Below, in pieces: positions 53,962-62,887 of a DNA stretch of 64,000 nt (position 1 is the stretch's first letter; the number at the start of each line of letters is the position of its first letter). This stretch comes from Rhizobium herbae (lineage in GTDB: Bacteria; Pseudomonadota; Alphaproteobacteria; Rhizobiales; Rhizobiaceae). Position numbers and translations under genes: made by a program. The notes beneath the pieces are model-generated. The model had not been told where the DNA came from. It did no database searches and saw nothing but the letters and a program-made list of their open reading frames with translations. Where the stretch lies: NCBI RefSeq assembly GCF_017873135.1, contig NZ_JAGGJV010000013.1, positions 1 to 64,000 of the forward strand, given 5' to 3'.

Positions 53962-54783
53962 CTAGTCTCCCGGCAGAGACCAGACCCGAACGTAGTCGAC
54001 CTCCATCACGGACGGGTTGGGCGCGTTGTCGATCGGCCAGCCTGCGCCAAGCCCCAAATCGATCAGGATGGTAAAGGGGTGCTCGAGTTCGCGCGGCGTT
54101 GCGATGGACCATACTTCCCGCCTGTCGAAGAAATACCGGATCTGGTTTGCTTCGACTGCGACGCCATAAGTGTGAAAACCAGCGGAGAGGGTACCTTCGT
54201 CGACAGGCACCCTCTGGTGAGAACTTTTGCTGAGAGCCGGAGCCTTGCGATCCCAGATGTGCAGCGATGCGGTGTAGCGGCCAGGAAAATGGCCGTAGTG
54301 CTCGGTAACATCGACCTCGATGGCTTTCTCTGTGCCGCGGCTTGCGAGCCAAAAGGCCGGCCATACACCTTCACCCGAGGGAAAACGGGCGCGCATTTCG
54401 AAGTAACCGTAACGCTGCTTGAACCCATCCCCATTGGAATCTGTGGAGGCGAGCAGGCCGGATTCCCATTTTCCGTTTGCGGTTTTTCGAGCCTCGATCC
54501 TGAGTATGCCGTTTCGGGTCGTAAAGGGAAAATCGGGACCAGGATCGGTGAAACGAGCGTCGCCGAAATCGCCGTTCCAGGGTGTGTGAGCAGTCCAGCG
54601 CGTGCCGGGGCCACGCGCGGAAACGTCGAGCCAGTCGAAATCCTCATTGAAGGTCAAAACAAAAGACGTGGGGTCGATTGCCTCTGTCTCCGCGGCGACC
54701 ATCGAAGAAGAAATAACTGGAACGGCTGACGCTGCCGCAATTAAGAAAATGAATATCCGAATTGTTACAGAAATATATGACAT
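53962..54783 (-). CDS. exoK: ExoK-like secreted endo-beta-glycanase (GH16)
   Basis: A 273-residue GH16 enzyme with an N-terminal signal peptide (about 30 residues, hydrophobic core IFIFLIAAASAVPV). The catalytic motif IEVDVTEHYG provides E156, D158 and E161, and GVWPAFWLASRG is the substrate-binding strand. S. meliloti ExoK is a close functional analogue that cleaves nascent succinoglycan. It is encoded opposite to its neighbours, with its start facing the flippase gene across a 116-base AT-rich divergent promoter region. The likely substrate is the polymer of this locus. Confidence 0.9.
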   Translation of the reverse strand: MSYISVTIRIFIFLIAAASAVPVISSSMVAAETEAIDPTSFVLTFNEDFDWLDVSARGPGTRWTAHTPWNGDFGDARFTDPGPDFPFTTRNGILRIEARKTANGKWESGLLASTDSNGDGFKQRYGYFEMRARFPSGEGVWPAFWLASRGTEKAIEVDVTEHYGHFPGRYTASLHIWDRKAPALSKSSHQRVPVDEGTLSAGFHTYGVAVEANQIRYFFDRREVWSIATPRELEHPFTILIDLGLGAGWPIDNAPNPSVMEVDYVRVWSLPGD

Positions 54784-54899
54784 TCATGCTCTCCGGTGCT
54801 TTAGAAAATATCATAGTTATATACAATCTCTGACAATTTAGATGTATTATTATAGTAGTCAATATATCTTCTAGATAATACTTGAGTGAAGGAGAAATT
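54784..54899. promoter_or_regulatory. AT-rich divergent promoter region between exoK-like and flippase genes
   Basis: Roughly 70 percent A+T, which contrasts with the flanking genes, and free of frames. It presumably holds promoters for both directions, but I could not place convincing -35/-10 pairs. Confidence 0.45.
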
Positions 54900-56465
54900 T
54901 TGACTGGTTTTGCAAAACATTCCCTGTACTCAGCTGTCGCTGGACTTTCGACAGTCCTTGCGAGTTTCGTGAGTGGCGTGATCATTGCTAATTCTCTAGG
55001 CGTCGATGGTGCAGGCGTTGTCGCTTTTTCCGTGTGGATCGCGCTTGTCATTACTCCGATCATCGACGGTGGAACGGCCCTATGCGTCGGCCGATTTCCG
55101 GCCGATTTGAAGGGGCAGAACGATAATACGGCAGCGCGCGCGCTGCCGGGAATGCTTGCACGACGTCTTGTTCTTTACAATTTCCTCGGTGTCGCCGCTC
55201 TTGCGGTCTTCTATCTGGTCAGCACCGATGCGGCTTTCGGTTCCGCCCATCCCTTCTTCGGGGATTTGACCGCCGATATTCCGGTCAATATGGCGATTAT
55301 CGTTGCGATGCTGACATCGCTCCAATCCTTCGCCATGTTCGGCACAGCCTATCTTCGCGGTTCCCAGCATTTTGTCACGCTGGCCGCACTGACCTCGGTT
55401 TCGATGGTCGCCCAAATCGGGTGCGTCTACGTAGGTGTGCGTTTTTACGGCGGTCCCGGCGCAATAACAGGCTATGCGGTTGGGCAAATCTGCATTGCCT
55501 TCGCAACGCTATGCCTCCTATGGCGGCATGGAACGATCCCCCCGACACTCATCCGGGAGGTACGGCGATACGGGCGGTTTTCCTGGGCCGCCAATGTGTG
55601 CAACACCTTTGTCTGGTCGCGCATCGAAATCCTTTTTCTGCAAGCCTTCTGGAGCTATCGGGAAGTCGGATTGTTCAGCGTCGCGCTGGCGCTCTCTGGT
55701 CTTGCTTCGCAGGGACCGCTTTTGTTGACGGGCGCGTTTCTTCCCATGCTGGCGAAGAAGCATGGCCAGGAAGACCGGGCTGGCTTGCAATCCGTTTTTG
55801 CCAGCGGAACACGCGTCCTTGCTATGCTTGCGTTTCCAGCCTGCTTCGGCATGGCGGCAGTGGTGCCGGTCCTGGTCGGTTTGCTGTACGGTTCCTCATT
55901 CGAACCGGCCATCCCAGCCGCGATGATCATCGTAACGGCGGCAGCATTCACCATAACAACAGTCATCGGCACACATCTCGTCAACGCACTTGCGCGGAGC
56001 GATTTCATTTTCGTCTCTTCTCTTGTCGGCGCCGTCTTATCAGCCGCCGTCGGCTTTTTGCTTATCCCAAGTTTCGGCCTTGTCGGCGCAGCGGTATCGC
56101 GCGCCTTGATTCAGCTTGTTATGATCGGGCTGGGCCTGTGGTTCATAACCACGAGACTGCGGTTTTCGTATCCTTTCAGGCCGCTTCTGCGCATCCTTCT
56201 CGCTGCGCTCGTGGCGGCTTTGGCTGCATTCCTCACAGTGACCGCTATGAGCAACCTGCATGGGCTCATTGCCGCCGTTTTTCTTGCCGCGCTGGTCTAT
56301 CTGGTATGCCTTCGCCTGTTCGGCGCCATGCATGCGGACGATATTTCGTTCGCGCGCCGCTTAAGCGCCTCGTTGCCCAAGCCATTTGGCAGAGCAACCG
56401 ACATTCTTCTGTCCTTCATCCACCCGACTTCCGGCCGATCCCTGAGATTCACGACCCCGAGGTGA
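54900..56465 (+). CDS. Wzx/ExoT-like lipid-linked oligosaccharide flippase
   Basis: A 521-residue polysaccharide-biosynthesis protein of the MATE-like/MVF group with about fourteen membrane helices. HSLYSAVAGLSTVLASFVSG begins the first helix, GRFSWAANVCNTFVWSRIEI is a typical central helix, and the C-terminal pair follows at LIPSFGLVGAAVSRALIQLV. It would flip the completed repeat unit across the inner membrane for polymerisation. The TTG at 54900 with GAAGGAG close upstream is preferred to the TTG at 54882. Resembles ExoT of succinoglycan loci. Confidence 0.88.
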   Translation: MTGFAKHSLYSAVAGLSTVLASFVSGVIIANSLGVDGAGVVAFSVWIALVITPIIDGGTALCVGRFPADLKGQNDNTAARALPGMLARRLVLYNFLGVAALAVFYLVSTDAAFGSAHPFFGDLTADIPVNMAIIVAMLTSLQSFAMFGTAYLRGSQHFVTLAALTSVSMVAQIGCVYVGVRFYGGPGAITGYAVGQICIAFATLCLLWRHGTIPPTLIREVRRYGRFSWAANVCNTFVWSRIEILFLQAFWSYREVGLFSVALALSGLASQGPLLLTGAFLPMLAKKHGQEDRAGLQSVFASGTRVLAMLAFPACFGMAAVVPVLVGLLYGSSFEPAIPAAMIIVTAAAFTITTVIGTHLVNALARSDFIFVSSLVGAVLSAAVGFLLIPSFGLVGAAVSRALIQLVMIGLGLWFITTRLRFSYPFRPLLRILLAALVAALAAFLTVTAMSNLHGLIAAVFLAALVYLVCLRLFGAMHADDISFARRLSASLPKPFGRATDILLSFIHPTSGRSLRFTTPR

Positions 56466-56469
56466 ACCA

Positions 56470-57795
56470 ATGCCCTACCTGAGCCTCCTTGCCAGAAAAT
56501 CCGCTTTCATTTTTGTTCTGGTCATAGTCGGTTTTCTCACCACTTTCCCGGCCTCCGCCGACCCATATCGGCTCGTCGCTCAGGACAGGATCGCGCTACG
56601 TGTGGTCGAATGGCGTTCAGGCGAAGCTGAGTTCAAGGATTGGAGTGTGCTCAACGGTGCCTTTCTTATCAATGACGACGGCGCCATCTCGATCCCGTTC
56701 GTGGGGGAGGTCGAGGCCGTGGGGCTGACGACGAAGGAACTGGGGGCGCTGATCGCGGATCTTCTTCAGCAGCGCGCCGGCCTGGCGAACAAACCCTCCG
56801 CTTCCGTAGAGATCTCTCAGTATGGACCAATCTATGTCGTCGGCGCTGTCGACAAGCCCGGTCAATATCCCTTCAGTCCCGATCTGACCGTCTTGAAGGC
56901 AATAAGCCTGGCGGGCGGGTTTCAACGGGAACCAGAAAGCATCGGCTCACGACTGGAGCGAGACCGCATCCAGGCCGCCGGTACACTCGGCGGTGCTGAG
57001 CTGGATTACAATGGCCTTTTCGTGCGTCGCGCGCGGCTGCAGGCCGAAAAGGAAGGGAAGGAGACCTTCGATATTCCCGAAGAATTGCGCGGCACAAAGG
57101 GAATCGAAGAGCTTCATGCCGAAGAGCTGGATCTGATGAAACTGCGTCAGATCGAATTGGAAAGCAAAATCGCGGCGGCAAAGGGTCTTGGCCAACTCTA
57201 CACGCATGAAATCGAGACGTTGCAGAACAAGATCGCCGCGCAACAACGGCAAGTCACGCTGGTGAAAAAGGAACTGTCTAATGTCAATTCTCTCGTCGAC
57301 AAGGGACTCATCCAGAGTTCCCGACGCTTTTCACTCGACCGGGACGAATCCGACGCAGAGAACAAGCTACTGGACCTCGACTTCCAAATGATCCGGGCGC
57401 GTCAGTTGCTTGAGGAAAACAGACGCGACTCCGAGGAACTCGTCAATTCCATGAATTCGCAAATTCAGAATGAACTGAACGAGGTTGTCCGAGGGATCGC
57501 CAAAGCCGATCTTCAGACACGGGTCGCCCGTCTCCTTATTGACGAAACCGAGTATGAGAAACAACGACAATTGCCGGAGGAGGACGGCCACGGCGATGAC
57601 TTCATCCAGTTTCAAATCGCCCGCCGCGGCGAAAACGGCGAAACGACAAGGATAGCGGCTACCGCAGATACTTTGGTCGAGCCGCGCGACCTGATCGAAG
57701 TGGCTCCGGAGACACCCCATCGGTCCAAGCTCGGCATGAGCCCTCCCGCACGCGCTCAGCACCGTATTGCCTCTTCGGACGCGCTGACGCGGTAG
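56470..57795 (+). CDS. exoF: ExoF-like polysaccharide export (OPX) protein
   Basis: A 441-residue periplasmic export protein. Residues 1-30 are a signal peptide ending ASA. A Poly_export (Wza-type) domain (about 33-110: YRLVAQDRIALRVVEW, ISIPFVGEVEAVGLTT) and an SLBB domain (YVVGAVDKPGQYPF) follow. A long coiled-coil segment (about 215-360) and a soluble C-terminal segment match ExoF. It helps guide the polymer through the periplasm to the outer membrane. GAGGTGAACCA before ATG 56470 gives a ribosome site. It is 4 bases after the flippase gene. Confidence 0.9.
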   Translation: MPYLSLLARKSAFIFVLVIVGFLTTFPASADPYRLVAQDRIALRVVEWRSGEAEFKDWSVLNGAFLINDDGAISIPFVGEVEAVGLTTKELGALIADLLQQRAGLANKPSASVEISQYGPIYVVGAVDKPGQYPFSPDLTVLKAISLAGGFQREPESIGSRLERDRIQAAGTLGGAELDYNGLFVRRARLQAEKEGKETFDIPEELRGTKGIEELHAEELDLMKLRQIELESKIAAAKGLGQLYTHEIETLQNKIAAQQRQVTLVKKELSNVNSLVDKGLIQSSRRFSLDRDESDAENKLLDLDFQMIRARQLLEENRRDSEELVNSMNSQIQNELNEVVRGIAKADLQTRVARLLIDETEYEKQRQLPEEDGHGDDFIQFQIARRGENGETTRIAATADTLVEPRDLIEVAPETPHRSKLGMSPPARAQHRIASSDALTR

Positions 57796-57813
57796 ACGGA
57801 GTCGTGGTGTCAC

Positions 57814-58113
57814 TCAGCCTGACTTGTTGCGAAGAGAACCAATACGGCGGCGCATCTTTGGAAAACTGAAGCCGGTGCGCTCGTCTTTGCTCGGAGACGG
57901 AAATGGAACAAGGACGCCGATCACGTATGCGATCTGCATGATCACGAACAACGCGGCTGTTGAGGCAAGGGACGCAAAGACCGTGGTGCTTTCATAGATC
58001 AGGGCGAGGTACAGCATGTTGGTGATCAAAGCGAAAATCGAAAACGCACCGACATGCAGAATGAAGCCCGCAACAAACGAGACAAGTCCCGCAATAATCA
58101 GCCCGGCAATCAT
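57814..58113 (-). CDS. small membrane protein, ExoX/SyrA-like
   Basis: A 99-residue protein with three hydrophobic helices (about residues 3-20, 24-42 and 48-68) and a basic C-terminal tail (KDERTGFSFPKMRRRIGSL). The segment ALFVIMQIAYVIGVLVPF resembles the short membrane regulators ExoX and SyrA of rhizobia, which adjust EPS output post-translationally. Size and location beside exoF support this, but similarity by eye is limited. GGAG precedes the ATG by about 10 bases. It converges on the exoF-like gene. Confidence 0.55.
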   Translation of the reverse strand: MIAGLIIAGLVSFVAGFILHVGAFSIFALITNMLYLALIYESTTVFASLASTAALFVIMQIAYVIGVLVPFPSPSKDERTGFSFPKMRRRIGSLRNKSG

Positions 58114-58415
58114 CCCGTTATCACTCCTGGCGGCCTCTGGTTATCAGCATTGTCCCCAACTCTCCCAATTTAACTTACCCTGGATGAAGAGACCGTTTCC
58201 AGACTAACGTCCATATCATTTTTTCACACTCGGTTCACTCGCCGAACAAAGTCGCTTTGCGCCTGGGCGCTTGGTTCATTTTTGCCACCTGCGCTGATAC
58301 CCATTTTATAGAATCGAACAGACACTTTCTTCCCGATAGTGGTAGGCATGCGATGCGTGTTTTTGTTGGCTCCAACAACTGTTATATTTCGTCGCATGGA
58401 ATGGGGGCGTAGTTC
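58114..58415. other. 300-base divergent region upstream of the flavoprotein gene
   Basis: No gene supported. The region is AT-richer toward the plus-strand gene (58300-58400) and separates the leftward ExoX-like gene from the rightward flavoprotein gene, so it should hold both promoters. I saw no strong palindrome. Confidence 0.4.
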
Positions 58416-59750
58416 ATGCAGTGTCCTGAGAATGCACCGGAAGTCTATGACTATATCATCTTAGGTTGTGGAATCTCTGCTTTGACGGCAGCAAAGCAAC
58501 TGTGTGAAAATCATTCGGTTCTTGTCCTGGAAAGCTACAAGGAGCCTGGTGGAAACCACCAGTCTCATACAATTGATGGCATGGAATTTGATGTAGGCTC
58601 CATCTGTTTTAACACGGCTGACGAGCAGTTCCGATACTTTCCGGAATTGCTTCGAGAATGTGTTGCCAAGGACGTTGAAGTCAAAAAAATCTGCACCAAC
58701 GGCGTTGTTGGGAAATACCCCTTCGATTGGCAAGTCGAGGCATCTTCATTCAATTTGCTGGAGCGCATTTCTTGCATCTGGAGTCTTTTGAGAGGGCGGT
58801 TTCGCGCAGACCGGTATGACAGCGCGCGCGGCTTCGCTCTATCCCGGATCGGCGACGTACTCTATCGACGTGTCGGGTTGGATTTGTACATCAGGAGGCT
58901 ATTCGGGGTAGATGCAGCCGGCATCGACTATGATTTCGCGCTCAAGCGCATGCAGTGGCTTTCGCGCGAAACCTCGCTGAGACACCGCTTCGGAAGAAGC
59001 ATAAAAAACCGTCTGACAATCACCCTGACCAACGGCAAGACGGTCGTGCGGCCATCGGGTGGATTCGGCCTTTATTATCAGAAAGCCCTTGATGGACTGC
59101 GGGAACATGGCGTTCATTTCATATTTGATAATAGGGCTCTCAAAATCGAGACCAATTCACCCCTCATGGAGATCAAAACTGCGACCGGAACCTTTCTGGC
59201 AAAGAGGCTCATTTCGACCATACCCCTCGATGAGGCTTCTGCACTTTGCGATCTGCCGGAAACGGGCCTTCCAACCGTGACCTTGCTGAGCCTGTTTGTG
59301 GCTCTACGCGGATCCTGGATACCCGGCTGTTCCGTTCTTTACAATTTTCATACCGGCGGAAACTGGAAACGGATTACCGTTCACTCCGATTTTTATCCCT
59401 ACACCAACTCTTATGACAAACACTTCACGGCCGAGATTACCGTTCCACCGACAGTTGCAGTGCCGACGCCGGAATGTGCATTTTCGGAATTGCTGGCGCA
59501 TCTTCGGCAGATGAATCTCATTGAAGGTGAACTGTTTTTGATCGGCAGTTCGGAACTAAAAAACGCCTACCCGATTCCCGAAAAAGGCTTCAAGCCACGC
59601 CGTGACGCTGCAATTGCGCGGCTTGCGTCCAAGGGTGTGATCTGTCTGGGACGTCAAGGCAAATTTGAATACATCCCGCATTCGAATATTGCCGCCAAGG
59701 AAGCGATAACGGTATTGAATCAGATGGTTAAACCAATCACCGCTTATTGA
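58416..59750 (+). CDS. FAD-dependent oxidoreductase, UDP-galactopyranose mutase/protoporphyrinogen oxidase-like
   Basis: A 444-residue flavoprotein. The dinucleotide loop IILGCGISALTAAKQL lies at residues 13-28, LESYKEPGGNHQSH carries the Rossmann acidic end and the GG-x-N-H segment, and KGVICLGRQGKFEYIPHSN near the C-terminus is the FAD-binding closing region. The family includes UDP-galactopyranose mutase-like and amine-oxidase-like enzymes. At this locus, forming a furanose donor or otherwise altering a nucleotide sugar is plausible but unproven. The gene looks lower in G+C than its neighbours, which suggests separate acquisition. Confidence 0.75.
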   Translation: MQCPENAPEVYDYIILGCGISALTAAKQLCENHSVLVLESYKEPGGNHQSHTIDGMEFDVGSICFNTADEQFRYFPELLRECVAKDVEVKKICTNGVVGKYPFDWQVEASSFNLLERISCIWSLLRGRFRADRYDSARGFALSRIGDVLYRRVGLDLYIRRLFGVDAAGIDYDFALKRMQWLSRETSLRHRFGRSIKNRLTITLTNGKTVVRPSGGFGLYYQKALDGLREHGVHFIFDNRALKIETNSPLMEIKTATGTFLAKRLISTIPLDEASALCDLPETGLPTVTLLSLFVALRGSWIPGCSVLYNFHTGGNWKRITVHSDFYPYTNSYDKHFTAEITVPPTVAVPTPECAFSELLAHLRQMNLIEGELFLIGSSELKNAYPIPEKGFKPRRDAAIARLASKGVICLGRQGKFEYIPHSNIAAKEAITVLNQMVKPITAY

Positions 59751-59937
59751 GTCGTGCGTGCGCATTCAGCTGCGAGCCAGGTATGGTTCTGATTAAAGAC
59801 TCAAAAAACGGAAAAACTTCCGCTTTATCAATATTTTAAGCGTCCCGCTTCAGATGTCGAACGTCCCAATCCGCTCAAGGCGGCCAAAATCCGGCCCGTA
59901 TCCTCGCAGGTGGCGCGATCCTGACATTCGGCGCCTT
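59751..59937. terminator. converging 3' ends with a weak hairpin
   Basis: CGGAA (59809-59813) and TTCCG (59818-59822) form a short stem beside AT-rich runs on both sides. It sits between the converging flavoprotein and iron-alcohol-dehydrogenase genes. It is a weak candidate for a bidirectional terminator. Confidence 0.3.
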
Positions 59938-61095
59938 TTACCAAGCCACTTCGTAGATCCGGGCGGCATCCGACAGCGACACCGTGCGCGGATTGTTGAC
60001 CAGCAAACGGGTCTGTTCCATTGCACTTTCCGCAAGCAGAGAGAGCCCATCTTTGGGAATGCCGACATCCCTCAGGCGTACAGGGAGGTTCAGGCGCACG
60101 GGCAGCAATGCCAGTCCTTCGATGAAACCGGAAAGCCGCTCGGCTTGATCGGCAGGCTCAAGGTGAGGAAAAAGGCAAGGTGCCAGTTCCGCGTAGGCTT
60201 CACCACACGCGATCGCATTGAAGCGCAGCACGTGCGGTAAAACAAGACTGTTGGAAAGGCCGTGCGGAACGTGATAGCGGCCACCGATCGGATAGGCGAG
60301 AGCATGGACGGCAGCGACCGGCGAATTGGCAAAGGCCTGACCGGCCAGCATTGCGCCGAGCAGCATCGCCTGTCGGGCGGCCAGATCAGTTCCGTTCATG
60401 ACCGCGATCTCGATACTCGCCCCGAGAAGCCGAAGAGCCTCTTTGGCAAGGGCACGGGAAACCGGATTGTTGTTCGTACTCACGGAGGTAAAGGCCTCGA
60501 TGGCGTGCACCATGGCGTCAATCCCCGTTGCAGCCGTCACGGCCGGTGGAAGGCCGATGGTCAACTCCGCGTCGAGAAGGGCCGCATCCGGTAGTAGCAC
60601 CGGCGATACGACGCCTCTTTTCTCGTATGCGCCCGTGGTGACAATGGAAATCGGCGTGACTTCAGACCCGGTGCCCGCCGTTGTCGGCACGAGTACCAGC
60701 GGCAGGCGCTGCCCACTGGCTTTACCCACGCCATAGATATCGCCAAGTGCTTCACCGCTTTTGCAGAGCAGGGCCACCAGCTTTGCGACATCAAGCGACG
60801 AGCCGCCGCCGATGCCAAGTACACCCGTGGCCCCGAATCCGATCGCCTGTGTCACAGCCGAGTGAATCACGGCTTCCGGTGGATCGGCGACAACGCCGGT
60901 GAAGATCGATGTCTCAGCGCCGCCGTTCGCAAGGGTTGCTAGGGCCGGCTGAACGAGCCCAGCTTTGACGACCCCATCGTCCGAAATCACCATGACGCGC
61001 GGCCCAAGCCGGGTTTTCGTCACTTCCGAGAGCTTGGCGATGCAGCCCGGCCCCGCGATGATCTGCGGCACGGTCGCGAATGTGAATGTGGACAT
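59938..61095 (-). CDS. iron-containing alcohol dehydrogenase family protein
   Basis: A 385-residue group III dehydrogenase. The N-terminal nucleotide loop is GIGGGSSLDVAKL, PTTAGTGSEVTP is the cofactor phosphate region, and the metal site follows: D in LLPDAALLDAEL, H in GIDAMVHAIEAF, and two His in GRYHVPHGLSNSL. Members reduce aldehydes or lactaldehyde, or act as maleylacetate reductases. Its place directly after the nitrilase-like gene (12 bases) suggests it handles an aldehyde or alcohol from the same pathway. The substrate is unknown. Confidence 0.92.
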   Translation of the reverse strand: MSTFTFATVPQIIAGPGCIAKLSEVTKTRLGPRVMVISDDGVVKAGLVQPALATLANGGAETSIFTGVVADPPEAVIHSAVTQAIGFGATGVLGIGGGSSLDVAKLVALLCKSGEALGDIYGVGKASGQRLPLVLVPTTAGTGSEVTPISIVTTGAYEKRGVVSPVLLPDAALLDAELTIGLPPAVTAATGIDAMVHAIEAFTSVSTNNNPVSRALAKEALRLLGASIEIAVMNGTDLAARQAMLLGAMLAGQAFANSPVAAVHALAYPIGGRYHVPHGLSNSLVLPHVLRFNAIACGEAYAELAPCLFPHLEPADQAERLSGFIEGLALLPVRLNLPVRLRDVGIPKDGLSLLAESAMEQTRLLVNNPRTVSLSDAARIYEVAW

Positions 61096-61107
61096 CGTGC
61101 CGTTCTC

Positions 61108-62847
61108 TCACTGATGCCATCTGACGAGCGGCTGATAGTGATGCGGTTGGCGCATGACAACGAGATCCTTTCGCCGGACGATGTTCGTCGGATAGGGCGT
61201 ATCGAGATTGGTGGTATCGACTGCTGCCGCAGCAATCCCTTCTTCATCTAAAATAGATGATTCCTTGCGTGGAAAGGCAAAGGAATCGGGTCCGAACACA
61301 GCGCTCTTGCCTTGATATCCCCGTCCTGTGTCCAGCACATTGGCAAAGGCGAAATAGACGTTGTTCTCGCCCCCGCGCACGCGCAGAGCATGCCAGTGAT
61401 AGGGATCCGCTCCCTTGGGGATAGGATAATTGTGTGGGATTTTCGTGCCGCCATGGCTGCCAGTGAAGGTGCCGGCAATGGCCGAGGGGCAGGCAACCAC
61501 ATCGCATCCCATCAGCGCGAGCGAACGGATGGCTTCCGGATAGAGCGCGTCATGGCCGATCGCCAGGCCGAGGCGGCCGATGGCAAGATCGAAGACTTTC
61601 CATTCGTCGCCAGCCGTCGCCCAGTTGTCGGCTACGCCGAGATGTGTCTTGCGATAGCTCCCCACAAGTCCCTCGGGCCCAGCGAGAACCGCGCTGTTGT
61701 AGACCTTGTCACCATCCGCTTCGGCAAATCCAGCAACAAGATAGAAACCCAGTTTCATGGCCAGACGAACGAAGGCGGATACCGTCGCGCCTGATAGCGG
61801 CTCCGCCCGGCTTTGCGGGGCTTCCAGTCCGGTCAGCGACAGTTCCGGGAAAACCAGAATGTCCGGCGCTGTCGTAGCCTTCGCTTCGGCTGCCAGATCG
61901 GCTATGCGCGCAAGATTGTCGGCGATGACAGAGGACGGGGCGAACTGGGCGACAGCTGCGCGCGATGCGCGTCCGCGTGGTATCGGCTGGTATCCATAGA
62001 GGCGGAAGTAATCGCCCGGATTCCAGGTGAAGCTGTTGGTCATCATGTTCATGTACAGCTCGGGCCGGCGGGACTTGAATACCGGTTCGCACAAGACCTC
62101 GCGACGGCGGGCGCGGGCAAGATCGACCGTGCCATAGGCAATCCCGTCGCCCGTATCGATCGATGCGGCAACCGTACCGTCTGGCTCGATCAGGCAGCTT
62201 CCACCGGAAAACTGCACGGTTCTCTCAAGCCCCCACCGGTTACTTTCGATGACATAGCAGGCGTTTTCGAAGGCGCGGTTGATCCAGTAAGGTGCCGGGG
62301 TGCGTTCCTGGAGCCAGTTGGAGATATGGCAGATGATGTCGGCACCCGCGAGAGCCTCTAGGCGCGCCGTCTCGAAGAAATGCAGATCCATGCAGACCAG
62401 CATGGAGATTCGGCCGATCTCCGTTTCGAAGACCTCGTGGACGATATCGCCGTTTGCAGCCCATTTTGGCTCGGCGATATAGGGATGCGATTTGCGATGC
62501 CGGCCGACGACGCCCTCGGGGCCAATCAGGACGGCGGTATTGTAGTATAGCTCACTGGCCGGATCGACCTCCGGCATGCCGACGACGATATAGCAGCGGT
62601 ATTTGCTAGCAATGGCCTGGAAAACATCGGTGGTCGGTCCGGGGATAGCCTCGACAAACGGTTTCACTTCGGCCCTGTCGAACCAGCAATAGCCGGTCGT
62701 GCCCATTTCCGGGGTTACGATCAAGCGGGCGCCTGCCGCCGCTGCCTCCTCGCAAAGGGCTGCCAGTCGGCTAATATTGCGTGCCTTCTCGAACATGGTC
62801 GGCTCGAACTGGATGGTGGCCGCGGTGTAGCTTTGTGTCGATGTCAT
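61108..62847 (-). CDS. tandem carbon-nitrogen hydrolase (nitrilase superfamily) protein
   Basis: A 579-residue protein with two nitrilase-superfamily domains. The first (about 8-285) has the full E-K-C triad: E47 (TPEMGTTGYC), K119 (HRKSHPYIA) and C152 (MLVCMDLHFFE). The second (about 297-575) has E335 and K400, but Gly at the Cys position (G431 in LAIGHDALYPE), so it is probably inactive and structural or regulatory. Members hydrolyse amides, nitriles or ureido acids. ATG 62847 is chosen because GGGA lies 6 bases upstream. Linked to a Urt-type transporter. Confidence 0.88.
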   Translation of the reverse strand: MTSTQSYTAATIQFEPTMFEKARNISRLAALCEEAAAAGARLIVTPEMGTTGYCWFDRAEVKPFVEAIPGPTTDVFQAIASKYRCYIVVGMPEVDPASELYYNTAVLIGPEGVVGRHRKSHPYIAEPKWAANGDIVHEVFETEIGRISMLVCMDLHFFETARLEALAGADIICHISNWLQERTPAPYWINRAFENACYVIESNRWGLERTVQFSGGSCLIEPDGTVAASIDTGDGIAYGTVDLARARRREVLCEPVFKSRRPELYMNMMTNSFTWNPGDYFRLYGYQPIPRGRASRAAVAQFAPSSVIADNLARIADLAAEAKATTAPDILVFPELSLTGLEAPQSRAEPLSGATVSAFVRLAMKLGFYLVAGFAEADGDKVYNSAVLAGPEGLVGSYRKTHLGVADNWATAGDEWKVFDLAIGRLGLAIGHDALYPEAIRSLALMGCDVVACPSAIAGTFTGSHGGTKIPHNYPIPKGADPYHWHALRVRGGENNVYFAFANVLDTGRGYQGKSAVFGPDSFAFPRKESSILDEEGIAAAAVDTTNLDTPYPTNIVRRKDLVVMRQPHHYQPLVRWHQ

Positions 62848-62887
62848 TGTCGTTCCCATTGTCCCTGTGAATGGATGCCCGGCTGTC

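Noticed and set aside
55421..56482. 353-codon frame inside the flippase gene
   Set aside because: Out-of-frame reading of the flippase; composition rich in Arg and no domain recognised.
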